This document shows positions 1 to 5,673 of a stretch of 13,724 nt of DNA, piece after piece. How positions within the stretch are numbered: position 1 is the stretch's first letter; the number at the start of each line of letters is the position of its first letter. The stretch comes from an uncultured Paracoccus sp. (GTDB lineage Bacteria; Pseudomonadota; Alphaproteobacteria; Rhodobacterales; Rhodobacteraceae), in NCBI GenBank assembly GCA_937859005.1, contig CALLYR010000497.1, positions 1-13,724 of the forward strand, written 5' to 3'. The notes beneath the pieces are model-generated. The model ran no database searches. It was given only the letters and a program-made list of their open reading frames with translations, and had not been told where the DNA came from. Position numbers and translations under genes: made by a program.

Positions 1-1
1 G

Positions 2-88
2 CTGGCGAGCGAACAGATCACCCCCGCCGCCCGCGAGGCCGCGCGGGCGCTGCTGGGTCAGGCTGTCAGCGGCGCGGACAACTGTTGA
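2..88 (+). CDS. C-terminal fragment of an unidentified gene (5' end outside window)
   Basis: A reading frame is open from the window edge and ends at a TGA at 86-88. The visible tail has 28 residues (LASEQITPAAREAARALL then GQAVSGADNC). It looks coding because 24 of its 28 sense codons end in G or C, and because its composition is alanine-rich with a plausible amphipathic helix. The two other + frames read as poor arginine/proline-rich protein. It would overlap the end of the convergent DUF2892 gene by 23 bases. The family cannot be recognised from so little sequence, so no function is proposed. Confidence 0.4.
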   Translation: MASEQITPAAREAARALLGQAVSGADNC

Positions 89-263
89 TGCCCAACAGGG
101 AGTAAAGCCCGCACCAGCCGACCAGCCCCGTCAGCAGCGGAATGATCCCCAGCAGGAACAGCCAGCGCCAGCTTGCGGCCGGATAGACGAAATAGAGCGC
201 GATCAGCACAAGGCCGACAATGACGCGGATAACGCGATCGACCGAACCCATGTTGCGAGTCAT
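66..263 (-). CDS. DUF2892 (YgaP-like) small inner-membrane protein
   Basis: This 65-residue protein has the DUF2892/YgaP-like transmembrane layout. An N-terminal NMGSVDRVIR motif (residues 4-13) precedes two hydrophobic segments (about 11-28 and 33-50), and it ends in the family-typical GLYSLLGINSCP with two cysteines (51 and 61). A GTG 15 bases upstream would add five residues. I chose the ATG at 261-263 because AAGGAGA lies 5 bases before it and the motif then starts at the usual place. In YgaP itself such a domain is fused to a rhodanese, and stand-alone copies are often found near sulfide or thiol-stress genes. The exact role is unknown. The predicted promoter carries a SqrR/BigR-like operator, which suggests induction by reactive sulfur. 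The family call is firm; the sulfur link is inference. Confidence 0.88.
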   Translation of the reverse strand: MTRNMGSVDRVIRVIVGLVLIALYFVYPAASWRWLFLLGIIPLLTGLVGWCGLYSLLGINSCPRR

Positions 264-268
264 CGAAG

Positions 269-275
269 TCTCCTT
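269..275 (-). promoter_or_regulatory. Ribosome binding site deciding the DUF2892 start
   Basis: On the - strand this reads AAGGAGA, ending 5 bases before the ATG at 261-263. It overlaps the upstream GTG candidate region and so cannot serve that codon, which favours the 65-residue form. Confidence 0.75.
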
Positions 276-276
276 C

Positions 277-296
277 ACATTCGACTACATGAATGT
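277..296. promoter_or_regulatory. Putative SqrR/BigR-type operator (ATTC-N8-GAAT)
   Basis: The sequence ACATTC-GACTACAT-GAATGT is a perfect 6-bp inverted repeat around an 8-bp spacer. Its core ATTC-N8-GAAT (279-294) is the arrangement I recall for SqrR of Rhodobacter capsulatus and related BigR persulfide-sensing ArsR-family repressors. It overlaps the predicted -10 box of the DUF2892 gene, as expected for a repressor that blocks RNA polymerase. The dyad is seen directly; the regulator assignment is inference from motif, target gene and taxon. No regulator gene of this family is in the window. Confidence 0.6.
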
Positions 297-319
297 AACC
301 GATGGCGCGCGGGAAGCAA
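292..319 (-). promoter_or_regulatory. Predicted promoter of the DUF2892 gene
   Basis: On the - strand, TTGCTT (314-319) and TACATT (292-297) are separated by 16 bases and resemble a sigma-70 promoter. The -10 element is overlapped by the ATTC-N8-GAAT dyad. The transcript would start inside or just past the operator and leave a short leader before the ribosome binding site. Confidence 0.45.
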
Positions 320-364
320 CTGTTCTCGTGGCCTCGCGGTCACCATGCCGCAGGGCGGGGCCTG

Positions 365-799
365 TCAGTCCAGCAGCGCCGTCACCCCGCGGATGATCGC
401 GAGGATGCGGGCGGTGTCGTTGTCCACCCGCACCAGCCGCCCGTCGATGATGGCGTAACGCTGTCCCGACGGCGCCTCGGCCAGCCCATAAAGGCCGGGG
501 CGGCGCACGACATGGGCGCGGTCCCAGTCGATCCGGTCGCCGACTTCCCAGCCCGCCTCGCGCGCCTGTCCGGGCGGGATGCAGGGCGGGTTCTTTTTCG
601 CAAGGCCCGGCGGACAGGCGGTGGCGGCGCGGCGGCTGGGCACGACGACCGGACCGTCATGACGCATGACCTGCGGAGCGTGAGCCTTGCCGTTGCCATG
701 CCCGTTGCCCTTGCCGGCATGTGCAGGCTTGTCGGCCAAGGCCGCCAGCGGCTGGCTGACGGCCAGCAGGGCCGCGATCAGGAGGGTCCAGGGCTTCAT
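365..799 (-). CDS. Secreted RcnB/CigR-like hypothetical protein
   Basis: The product has 144 residues. A signal peptide is clear: MKPW, a hydrophobic core at about 5-21, and a likely cleavage after ALA22. A low-complexity Gly/Asn/His/Lys stretch (about 24-41, including GKGNGHGNGK) follows. The C-terminal domain has ACPPG and PPCIPPG (Cys62 and Cys73), a GDRIDWDR segment and a RYAIIDGRLVRVDND...ILAIIRGV ending. This ending resembles the short RcnB (nickel/cobalt homeostasis) and CigR-like periplasmic families, in which a tyrosine-rich module precedes a 'Y.iidG.lv.vd...' strand. A metal-related periplasmic role is possible given the His/Gly tract and two cysteines, but this is inference. AAAGGAA stands upstream of the ATG at 797-799. 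It is transcribed alone, with about 100 bases on each side free of genes. Confidence 0.75.
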   Translation of the reverse strand: MKPWTLLIAALLAVSQPLAALADKPAHAGKGNGHGNGKAHAPQVMRHDGPVVVPSRRAATACPPGLAKKNPPCIPPGQAREAGWEVGDRIDWDRAHVVRRPGLYGLAEAPSGQRYAIIDGRLVRVDNDTARILAIIRGVTALLD

Positions 800-899
800 C
801 CGGCGTTCCTTTCATGCGCGGGGGCGGTGCCGGTCAACGCCGCCGCCCCCTTGGGCGTTTCCCCGCACGCGCCCACCTGCGTGTGGGGGCGGGGCGCGA

Positions 900-1775
900 T
901 CAGCCGTTGCGGCCCCGCGCGGCCAGACGCGGCAGCATGGCGGAAAAGTCGCGGCCGCGGCCGTCCTCGGTTTCGACGAACCGGCCGTAAAGCTCGGCCG
1001 CGAGCTGGCCCATGGGCGTGTCCGCATCGACCGATTCGGCCGCCTGCTGCGACAGGCGCAGGTCCTTGAGCATCAGTTCCGCCGCAAATCCGGGCTTGTA
1101 GTCGTTGTCGGCGGGCGACTTCGGCCCCACGCCGGGCGCCGGGCAATAGGCGTTCATCGACCAGCTGTAGCCCGATGAGGTGGACACCACGTCGAACATC
1201 TTTTGCCGGTCCAGCCCCAGCTTGTCGGCCAGCGCGAAAGCCTCGCAGGTGGCGATCATGGTCGCGCCCAGGATCATGTTGTTGCAGATCTTGGCGGCCT
1301 GTCCCGCGCCCGAATCGCCGCAATGGACGGCCTTTTGCCCCATGATCTCGAACAGCGGGCGGACGGTTTCGAAATCGGCGTCGGACCCGCCGACCATGAA
1401 GGTCAGCGTCCCTGCCGACGCCCCGCCGATGCCGCCCGACACCGGCGCGTCCAGCGCCCCCAGTCCGGCCGCGCGCGCCTGTTCGGCGACAGTGCGGGCG
1501 CTGTCCACATCGACGGTCGAGCAGTCGCACAGGACCGCGCCCGGCTTCATCGCGGGAATGACCTGATCCGCGACGGACCGCAGGATCTGCCCGTTGGGCA
1601 GCATGGTGATGACGACATCGGCATCCTGTGCGGCATCAGTGGCGCTGTTGCGGTTCGTCACGCCTTCGGGTGCGTCGGTGGCGGGGTCGAAGCCCGCGAC
1701 CTCGTGCCCGGCGCGCACCAGGTTCAGCGCCATCGGCGCCCCCATGTTGCCCAGACCGATGAAACCGATCTTCAT
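900..1775 (-). CDS. mmsB: 3-hydroxyisobutyrate dehydrogenase
   Basis: This enzyme oxidises 3-hydroxyisobutyrate to methylmalonate semialdehyde with NAD+ in valine breakdown. The 291-residue protein is the usual length for the beta-hydroxyacid dehydrogenase family. The Rossmann motif GLGNMG is at residues 7-12, the substrate-binding DAPVSGG at 109-115, and the catalytic Lys162 with its partner Asn166 lies in GQAAKICNNMI. The C-terminal half holds the helical substrate domain, including SSGYSWSMN (200-208) and DYKPGF (225-230), typical of HIBADH rather than of tartronate semialdehyde reductase. Two adjacent ATGs exist (1776-1778 and 1773-1775). I prefer the second because GGGAGG is 7 bases from it and only 4 from the first. 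It is the last gene of the acyl-CoA dehydrogenase/hydrolase/dehydrogenase operon, its start touching the stop of the hydrolase. Its product is the substrate of MmsA. Confidence 0.95.
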   Translation of the reverse strand: MKIGFIGLGNMGAPMALNLVRAGHEVAGFDPATDAPEGVTNRNSATDAAQDADVVITMLPNGQILRSVADQVIPAMKPGAVLCDCSTVDVDSARTVAEQARAAGLGALDAPVSGGIGGASAGTLTFMVGGSDADFETVRPLFEIMGQKAVHCGDSGAGQAAKICNNMILGATMIATCEAFALADKLGLDRQKMFDVVSTSSGYSWSMNAYCPAPGVGPKSPADNDYKPGFAAELMLKDLRLSQQAAESVDADTPMGQLAAELYGRFVETEDGRGRDFSAMLPRLAARGRNG

Positions 1776-2776
1776 CATGCATCCTCCCACGTCAGTTCGT
1801 CGCCGCCCAAGGGCGCCAGAATTGCCTGCACCCGGTCCGGGTCCGATGCCGCGGCCCAGCGCGGGCTGCGGTCCTTGTCGATGATCTGGGCGCGCACGCC
1901 TTCCAGAAAATCCGATTCCGCCGTGGCGCGATGGGTGAAGCGGTATTCGCGCGACAGCGAATCCTGCATCCGCCGGTCCCCGCGCGCCGCCCGCACCATC
2001 GCCAGCGTCGCCGCCATCGACAGCGGCGAATTGCGGCGGATCGCTTTCAGCGATTCCGCATCCCCGGCCTTTTCCAGCGCGGCGGTGATGTCCTGCACAC
2101 TGCGCCCGCCAAAGGCGGACAGATCGCGGTCCTCCAGCGAGGCGGGGGGCGGGGTCCGGCCTTTCAGCTCCACCTCTCCGGTCTCGGCCAGCCGGTCGAT
2201 CAGCGCGGGCCATTCGGATTCGGGCAGGTATATATCGGCAAATCCCGCATGGATCGCGTCGCCCGCGCCCATGCGTGCGCCGGTCAGCCCCAGATATTCC
2301 CCGATCCGCCCCGGCGCACGGGCGAGCAGCCACGTCCCCCCCACGTCCGGGATCAGGCCGATGCCGGATTCCGGCATGGCGACCTGCGTGGTGTCGCCCA
2401 CGACGCGGTGCAGGGCATGGCCGCCGATGCCGACGCCGCCGCCCATGACGAAGCCCTGCATGAAGGCGACGACGGGTTTGGGATAATCCGCGATCGCGGC
2501 GTTCATCCGGTATTCGTCGGCAAAGAAGCGCCGCCCGATGCCGTGATCGCCCGCCTTGCCGCCATGCCAGACCGCGGCGATGTCGCCGCCCGCGCAGAAG
2601 GCCCGCTCGCCCTCGGCGTCGATGATGACAAGGCGCACCTCGGGATCGTCGCGCCAGCCGTCCAGCGCGGCGCGGATGTCGTTCGCCATCTCGTGCGTCA
2701 GCGCGTTCAGCGCCTGCGGCCGGGTCAGGGTGATGCGGCCCGCATGGCGATCCTTGCGGATATTCAGGTCTGCCAT
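1775..2776 (-). CDS. 3-hydroxyisobutyryl-CoA hydrolase (crotonase superfamily)
   Basis: The product would release 3-hydroxyisobutyrate from its CoA ester, the step before MmsB in valine degradation. It has 333 residues. The crotonase oxyanion-hole segments are AFCAGGD (59-65) and MGGGVGIGG (111-119). The HIBCH signature PESGIGLIPDVGG (135-147) supplies the predicted catalytic Glu136 and Asp144. The long C-terminal region with SPLSMAATL (250-258) and a final RW-AA-SDPDRV segment is typical of the hydrolase and absent from plain enoyl-CoA hydratases of about 260 residues. Its ATG shares one base with the stop of the acyl-CoA dehydrogenase, and its TGA overlaps the start of mmsB, so translation is probably coupled along the operon. 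It should not be read as the missing methacrylyl-CoA hydratase. Confidence 0.92.
   Translation of the reverse strand: MADLNIRKDRHAGRITLTRPQALNALTHEMANDIRAALDGWRDDPEVRLVIIDAEGERAFCAGGDIAAVWHGGKAGDHGIGRRFFADEYRMNAAIADYPKPVVAFMQGFVMGGGVGIGGHALHRVVGDTTQVAMPESGIGLIPDVGGTWLLARAPGRIGEYLGLTGARMGAGDAIHAGFADIYLPESEWPALIDRLAETGEVELKGRTPPPASLEDRDLSAFGGRSVQDITAALEKAGDAESLKAIRRNSPLSMAATLAMVRAARGDRRMQDSLSREYRFTHRATAESDFLEGVRAQIIDKDRSPRWAAASDPDRVQAILAPLGGDELTWEDA
1783..1788 (-). promoter_or_regulatory. Ribosome binding site deciding the mmsB start
   Basis: GGGAGG on the - strand lies inside the last codons of the hydrolase gene. Its spacing is 7 bases to the ATG at 1773-1775 and 4 bases to the ATG at 1776-1778, which favours the downstream start. 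Confidence 0.6.
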
Positions 2777-3921
2777 CAGCCACGCTCCGCCAGCAGGGCG
2801 CGGCTGACGATCAGCCGCATGATCTCGTTGGTGCCTTCGAGGATCTGGTGCACGCGCAGGTCGCGCACGGTCTTTTCCACGCCGTAATCGGCCAGATAGC
2901 CGTAACCGCCGTGCATCTGCAGGCAGCCGTTCGCGACCTCGAAGGCGCGGTCGGTCACATACATCTTGGCCATGGCGCAGAACTTGGTCGCGTCCGGGGC
3001 CTTGTTGTCCAGCTTCCACGCCGCCTGCCGCAGGAAGGTGCGGGCGGATTGCAGCGCGACCTCCATCTCCGCCAGCCGGAACTGCAGCGCCTGGAACTGG
3101 TCGAGCGTCTTTCCGAAGGCGCGGCGCTCGCCCATATAGGCCAGCGTCCGGTCCAGCGCCCCCTGCGCGCCCCCCAGGGCGCCGGCCGCGATGTTCAGCC
3201 GGCCCCCGTCCAGCCCCGCCATCGCATAGGCGAAACCGCGTCCTTCCTCGCCCAGCAGGTTTTCCGCCGGCACCATGCAGTCGTCGAACTGCACCTGCGT
3301 CGTCGGCTGCGCCTGCCAGCCCATCTTGTGCTCCAGCGCCCCGAAGGACAGCCCCGGCGCGCCATCCTCGACCACCACGGTCGAGATGCCCCTGGGTCCG
3401 TCCTCGCCCGTCCGCACCATGACGACATAGGCATCCGAATAGCTGCCGCCCGAGATGAACGCCTTGGTCCCGTTCAGCCGCCAGCCCTCGTTCGTGCGTT
3501 CGGCCCGCGTGCGCAGGGCGGCGGCGTCCGATCCGCTGCCGGGTTCGGTCAGGCAATAGGAAAAGATCTTCTCCATGCTGCACAGCGCGGGCAGCCATTT
3601 CTGCTTGTCCTCGGGCTTGCCGAACTTGTCGATCATGCCGCCGCACATGTTGTGGATCGACAGGAACGACCCCACCGCCGGATCGGCCATCGCCAGCGCC
3701 TCGAACACCAGTGTCGCGTCCAGCCGCGACAGGCCCGATCCGCCGTATTCCTCGGACACATACAGCCCGCCGAATCCCAGCCCGGCGATGTCGGACCACA
3801 GCGATTTCGGGATCGTGCCCTCGGCTTCCCATTGGCGCGAATTGGGGGCGATATGCTCGGCCCCGAAATCCCGCGCCATGTCGAAGATGGCCTGCTGTTC
3901 CTCGGTCAGTGCAAAATCCAT
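2776..3921 (-). CDS. Acyl-CoA dehydrogenase, probably isobutyryl-CoA dehydrogenase
   Basis: This FAD enzyme of 381 residues is full length for the family and likely converts isobutyryl-CoA to methacrylyl-CoA. Visible marks are the N-terminal helical domain, YCLTEPGSGSDA (122-133, FAD/substrate contact), the WRLNGTKAFISGG beta domain (147-159), the MHGGYGY segment (336-342), and LEGTNEIMR with the predicted catalytic base Glu362. The substrate is inferred from the gene order: the next two genes encode the hydrolase and dehydrogenase specific to valine catabolism, and the sequence resembles the ACAD8 type. Short-chain or 2-methyl-branched acyl-CoA specificity cannot be excluded from sequence alone. 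AAGGAAGGGG precedes the ATG at 3919-3921. It is the first gene of the operon, divergent from the NCS1 permease across a dyad-rich gap of 174 bases. Confidence 0.93.
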   Translation of the reverse strand: MDFALTEEQQAIFDMARDFGAEHIAPNSRQWEAEGTIPKSLWSDIAGLGFGGLYVSEEYGGSGLSRLDATLVFEALAMADPAVGSFLSIHNMCGGMIDKFGKPEDKQKWLPALCSMEKIFSYCLTEPGSGSDAAALRTRAERTNEGWRLNGTKAFISGGSYSDAYVVMVRTGEDGPRGISTVVVEDGAPGLSFGALEHKMGWQAQPTTQVQFDDCMVPAENLLGEEGRGFAYAMAGLDGGRLNIAAGALGGAQGALDRTLAYMGERRAFGKTLDQFQALQFRLAEMEVALQSARTFLRQAAWKLDNKAPDATKFCAMAKMYVTDRAFEVANGCLQMHGGYGYLADYGVEKTVRDLRVHQILEGTNEIMRLIVSRALLAERG

Positions 3922-3993
3922 GCGTGCCCCTTCCTTTCGCGCCGGCTGCGTCCTGTCTGCCGCCTAAGATCCGACTGTTGCAGGACTATTGCA

Positions 3994-4051
3994 GCCTGCC
4001 GGCGGCGAATGCCAGCCGCCAAACGGATTTGGACAGGGATTGCCGGCAGGC
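3994..4051. repeat. Perfect 10-bp inverted repeat spanning the divergent control region
   Basis: GCCTGCCGGC (3994-4003) is the exact reverse complement of GCCGGCAGGC (4042-4051), 48 bases apart start to start. Between the arms lie two smaller dyads: GGCGGC-N8-GCCGCC (4001-4020) and CCAAA-CGGA-TTTGG (4019-4032). The right arm falls in the spacer of the predicted permease promoter. This may be a regulator site pair or a long RNA hairpin. GC-rich dyads also arise by chance, so confidence in function is limited. Confidence 0.45.
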
Positions 4052-4058
4052 GCATAGT
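4030..4058 (+). promoter_or_regulatory. Predicted promoter of the NCS1 permease gene
   Basis: TGGACA (4030-4035; five of six match the -35 consensus) and CATAGT (4053-4058; four of six match the -10) are separated by 17 bases. Transcription would begin near 4065, inside the TTGC-N5-GCAA dyad, about 30 bases before the ATG. Confidence 0.5.
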
Positions 4059-4063
4059 GCCTT

Positions 4064-4076
4064 TTGCAAGAAGCAA
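4064..4076. promoter_or_regulatory. TTGC-N5-GCAA dyad at the permease transcription start (possible operator)
   Basis: The 13-base sequence TTGC-AAGAA-GCAA is a dyad with the T-N11-A spacing of LysR-type boxes. It lies 6 bases downstream of the predicted -10 of the permease promoter. It resembles the TTGCG-N4-CGCAA dyad beside the LysR gene at 7251-7264, so the same regulator could bind both; this is inference. Confidence 0.4.
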
Positions 4077-4095
4077 TCCTGACAGGGACTCGGCC

Positions 4096-5568
4096 ATGCA
4101 TGTCGCAGACGCATCTCCCCCCATCGCCGGTGCATCTTCTCCCATCACCGGCGCTTCGCCCAGGCTCTACAACGAGGATCTTGCCCCGGCGCAGGTTCGC
4201 CGCTGGGGCGCGTTCTCGATCTTCAACGTCTGGACCTCGGATGTCCATTCGCTGTGGGGATACTATCTGGCCGCCAGCCTGTTCCTGCTGTGCGGCAGCT
4301 TCGTGAACTTTGTCCTGGCGATCGGGGCGGGGTCGCTGGTCATCTATTTCCTGATGACGATGGTGGGCGTTGCCGGGGTCCGTACGGGGGTGCCGTTCCC
4401 GGTGCTGGCGCGGTCGTCCTTTGGCACCTTCGGGGCCAACGGCCCGGCGCTGATCCGGGGCCTCGTCGCGTGTTTCTGGTATGGCGCGCAGACGGCGGCG
4501 GCGTCGGGGGCGCTGGTCGCGCTGCTGATCCGCTGGCCGGGGATGCTGGAGTTCCACCAGACCAGCCACATGCTGGGCCATTCGACGCTGCAGGTGATCT
4601 GCTATGTCCTCGTCTGGGCGGCGCAGCTGCTGATCATCCAGCGCGGCATGGAAACGGTGCGGCGTTTCCAGGACTGGGCGGGACCCGCCGTCTGGCTGAT
4701 GATGCTGGTCCTTGCCATCTATCTGCTGGTGAAATCGGGCCGCTTCAGCTTTGGCCAGGAAATCCCGCAGGACGTGCTGATCCAGGCGACGCGCGACGCG
4801 GGCATCACCACGCCGCCGGGCAGCGTGGCGACGCTGTTCGCGGTGGCCGCGACCTGGATCACCTATTTCGCGGCGCTCTATCTGAACTTCTGCGACTTTT
4901 CCCGCTATGCCACATCGGAACGGGCGCTGCGGATCGGGAACCTGTGGGGCCTGCCGGTGAACCTGCTGGCCTTCTGCCTGGTCGCGGGCGTCACCACCAC
5001 CGCGGCCTTCCACGTATACGGAGAGGTGCTGCTGCATCCCGACCAGATCAGCGCAAAGTTCGACAGCCTGTTTCTGGCGGTGCTCGCGGCGCTGACCTTC
5101 GTGGTGGCGACGCTGGGGATCAACGTGGTCGCGAACTTCGTGTCCGCGGCCTTCGATTTTTCGAACGCGGCGCCGCGCCATGTCGATTTCAAGCGCGGCG
5201 GCTATGTCGCGGCGACCATCGCGCTGGTCCTGTATCCCTGGTCGCCGTGGGAAACGGGGGCGGCGCACTTCGTGAACTTCATCGGCTCGACCATGGGGCC
5301 GATCTTCGGGATCATGATGGTGGATTACTATCTGATCCGCCGCACGCAACTGAACGTCCCCGATCTTTACCGCGAAAACGGAGAGTTCCGCTTCAACGGC
5401 GGCTGGCACGGCAAGGCGTTTGTCGCGCTGTTCGTGGGGATGGTCTTTTCGTCGATCCTGCCGACCTTCACCTCGATCCTGCCGGCGTGGTGGGGAACCT
5501 ATGGCTGGTTCTTCGGCGTGCTGATCGGCGGCGCAAGCTATTGGCTGCTGCGGATGGGCGACGGCTGA
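4096..5568 (+). CDS. NCS1-family permease (nucleobase/hydantoin/allantoin type)
   Basis: This 490-residue inner-membrane protein has about 12 hydrophobic segments and is probably a cation-coupled importer of the nucleobase:cation symporter-1 family. The family entry motif RLYNEDLAP is at 23-31, followed by TM1 with FNVWTSDVHSLWGYYLAAS. FWYGAQT in TM3 (Trp128, Gln132) has the same four-residue spacing as the substrate-contacting Trp117/Gln121 of the hydantoin carrier Mhp1. TM6 has ATWITYF (Trp256) followed by NFCDFSRY, and TM8 has NVVANFVSAAFDFSN (345-359). The exact substrate cannot be read; uracil, thymine, allantoin, hydantoin and thiamine-like compounds are all possible. The N-terminus carries a short heptad repeat. 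The gene faces away from the acyl-CoA dehydrogenase and sits between the valine operon and mmsA. CAGGGA lies 7 bases before the ATG. Confidence 0.9.
   Translation: MHVADASPPIAGASSPITGASPRLYNEDLAPAQVRRWGAFSIFNVWTSDVHSLWGYYLAASLFLLCGSFVNFVLAIGAGSLVIYFLMTMVGVAGVRTGVPFPVLARSSFGTFGANGPALIRGLVACFWYGAQTAAASGALVALLIRWPGMLEFHQTSHMLGHSTLQVICYVLVWAAQLLIIQRGMETVRRFQDWAGPAVWLMMLVLAIYLLVKSGRFSFGQEIPQDVLIQATRDAGITTPPGSVATLFAVAATWITYFAALYLNFCDFSRYATSERALRIGNLWGLPVNLLAFCLVAGVTTTAAFHVYGEVLLHPDQISAKFDSLFLAVLAALTFVVATLGINVVANFVSAAFDFSNAAPRHVDFKRGGYVAATIALVLYPWSPWETGAAHFVNFIGSTMGPIFGIMMVDYYLIRRTQLNVPDLYRENGEFRFNGGWHGKAFVALFVGMVFSSILPTFTSILPAWWGTYGWFFGVLIGGASYWLLRMGDG
4111..4161 (+). repeat. 21-base tandem repeat inside the permease N-terminus
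   Basis: Units start at 4111, 4132 and 4153 (two full copies and a partial third), with in-frame period 21. They encode ASPPIAG, ASSPITG and ASP. The repeat lies before the conserved RLYNEDL motif, in a probably disordered cytoplasmic tail, and looks like slippage expansion. Confidence 0.6.
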
Positions 5569-5587
5569 GCGGTCCGGCCGACGGAAA

Positions 5588-5611
5588 GGGGGCGGCCCGC
5601 CGGCCGCCCCC
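5588..5611. terminator. Bidirectional hairpin terminator between permease and mmsA
   Basis: GGGGGCGGCC, a CGCC loop and GGCCGCCCCC form a perfect 10-bp, all G/C stem. It begins 19 bases after the permease stop and lies about 60 bases past the mmsA stop on the other strand. The - strand side is followed by TTTCC; the + side continues GAATGTCTTCCTT with scattered T's. The long T-tract of a textbook terminator is absent, as is common in this GC-rich group. Confidence 0.65.
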
Positions 5612-5633
5612 GAATGTCTTCCTTGCCGGGCAC

Positions 5634-5673
5634 GAGGACCGGGCGCCGGGGGCAGCGCGCCCCGGCCGTCCTC
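5634..5673 (-). terminator. Imperfect hairpin at the 3' end of mmsA
   Basis: GAGGAC (5634-5639) pairs with GTCCTC (5668-5673), and CCGGGG inside pairs with CCCCGG, separated by bulges. The structure covers the last bases of the mmsA stop codon. There is no T-run after it. It may protect the transcript end or add to the stronger hairpin at 5588-5611. Confidence 0.3.

Noticed and set aside
1203..2486. 427-codon + strand open frame opposite mmsB and the hydrolase
   Set aside because: It mirrors conserved enzyme genes. Its composition is low-complexity Arg/Ala/Asp/Gly and it shows no family motif.
2848..4095. Possible upstream extension of the permease frame
   Set aside because: The frame stays open but covers the antisense of the acyl-CoA dehydrogenase. 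The permease family motif, promoter and ribosome site all fit the ATG at 4096.
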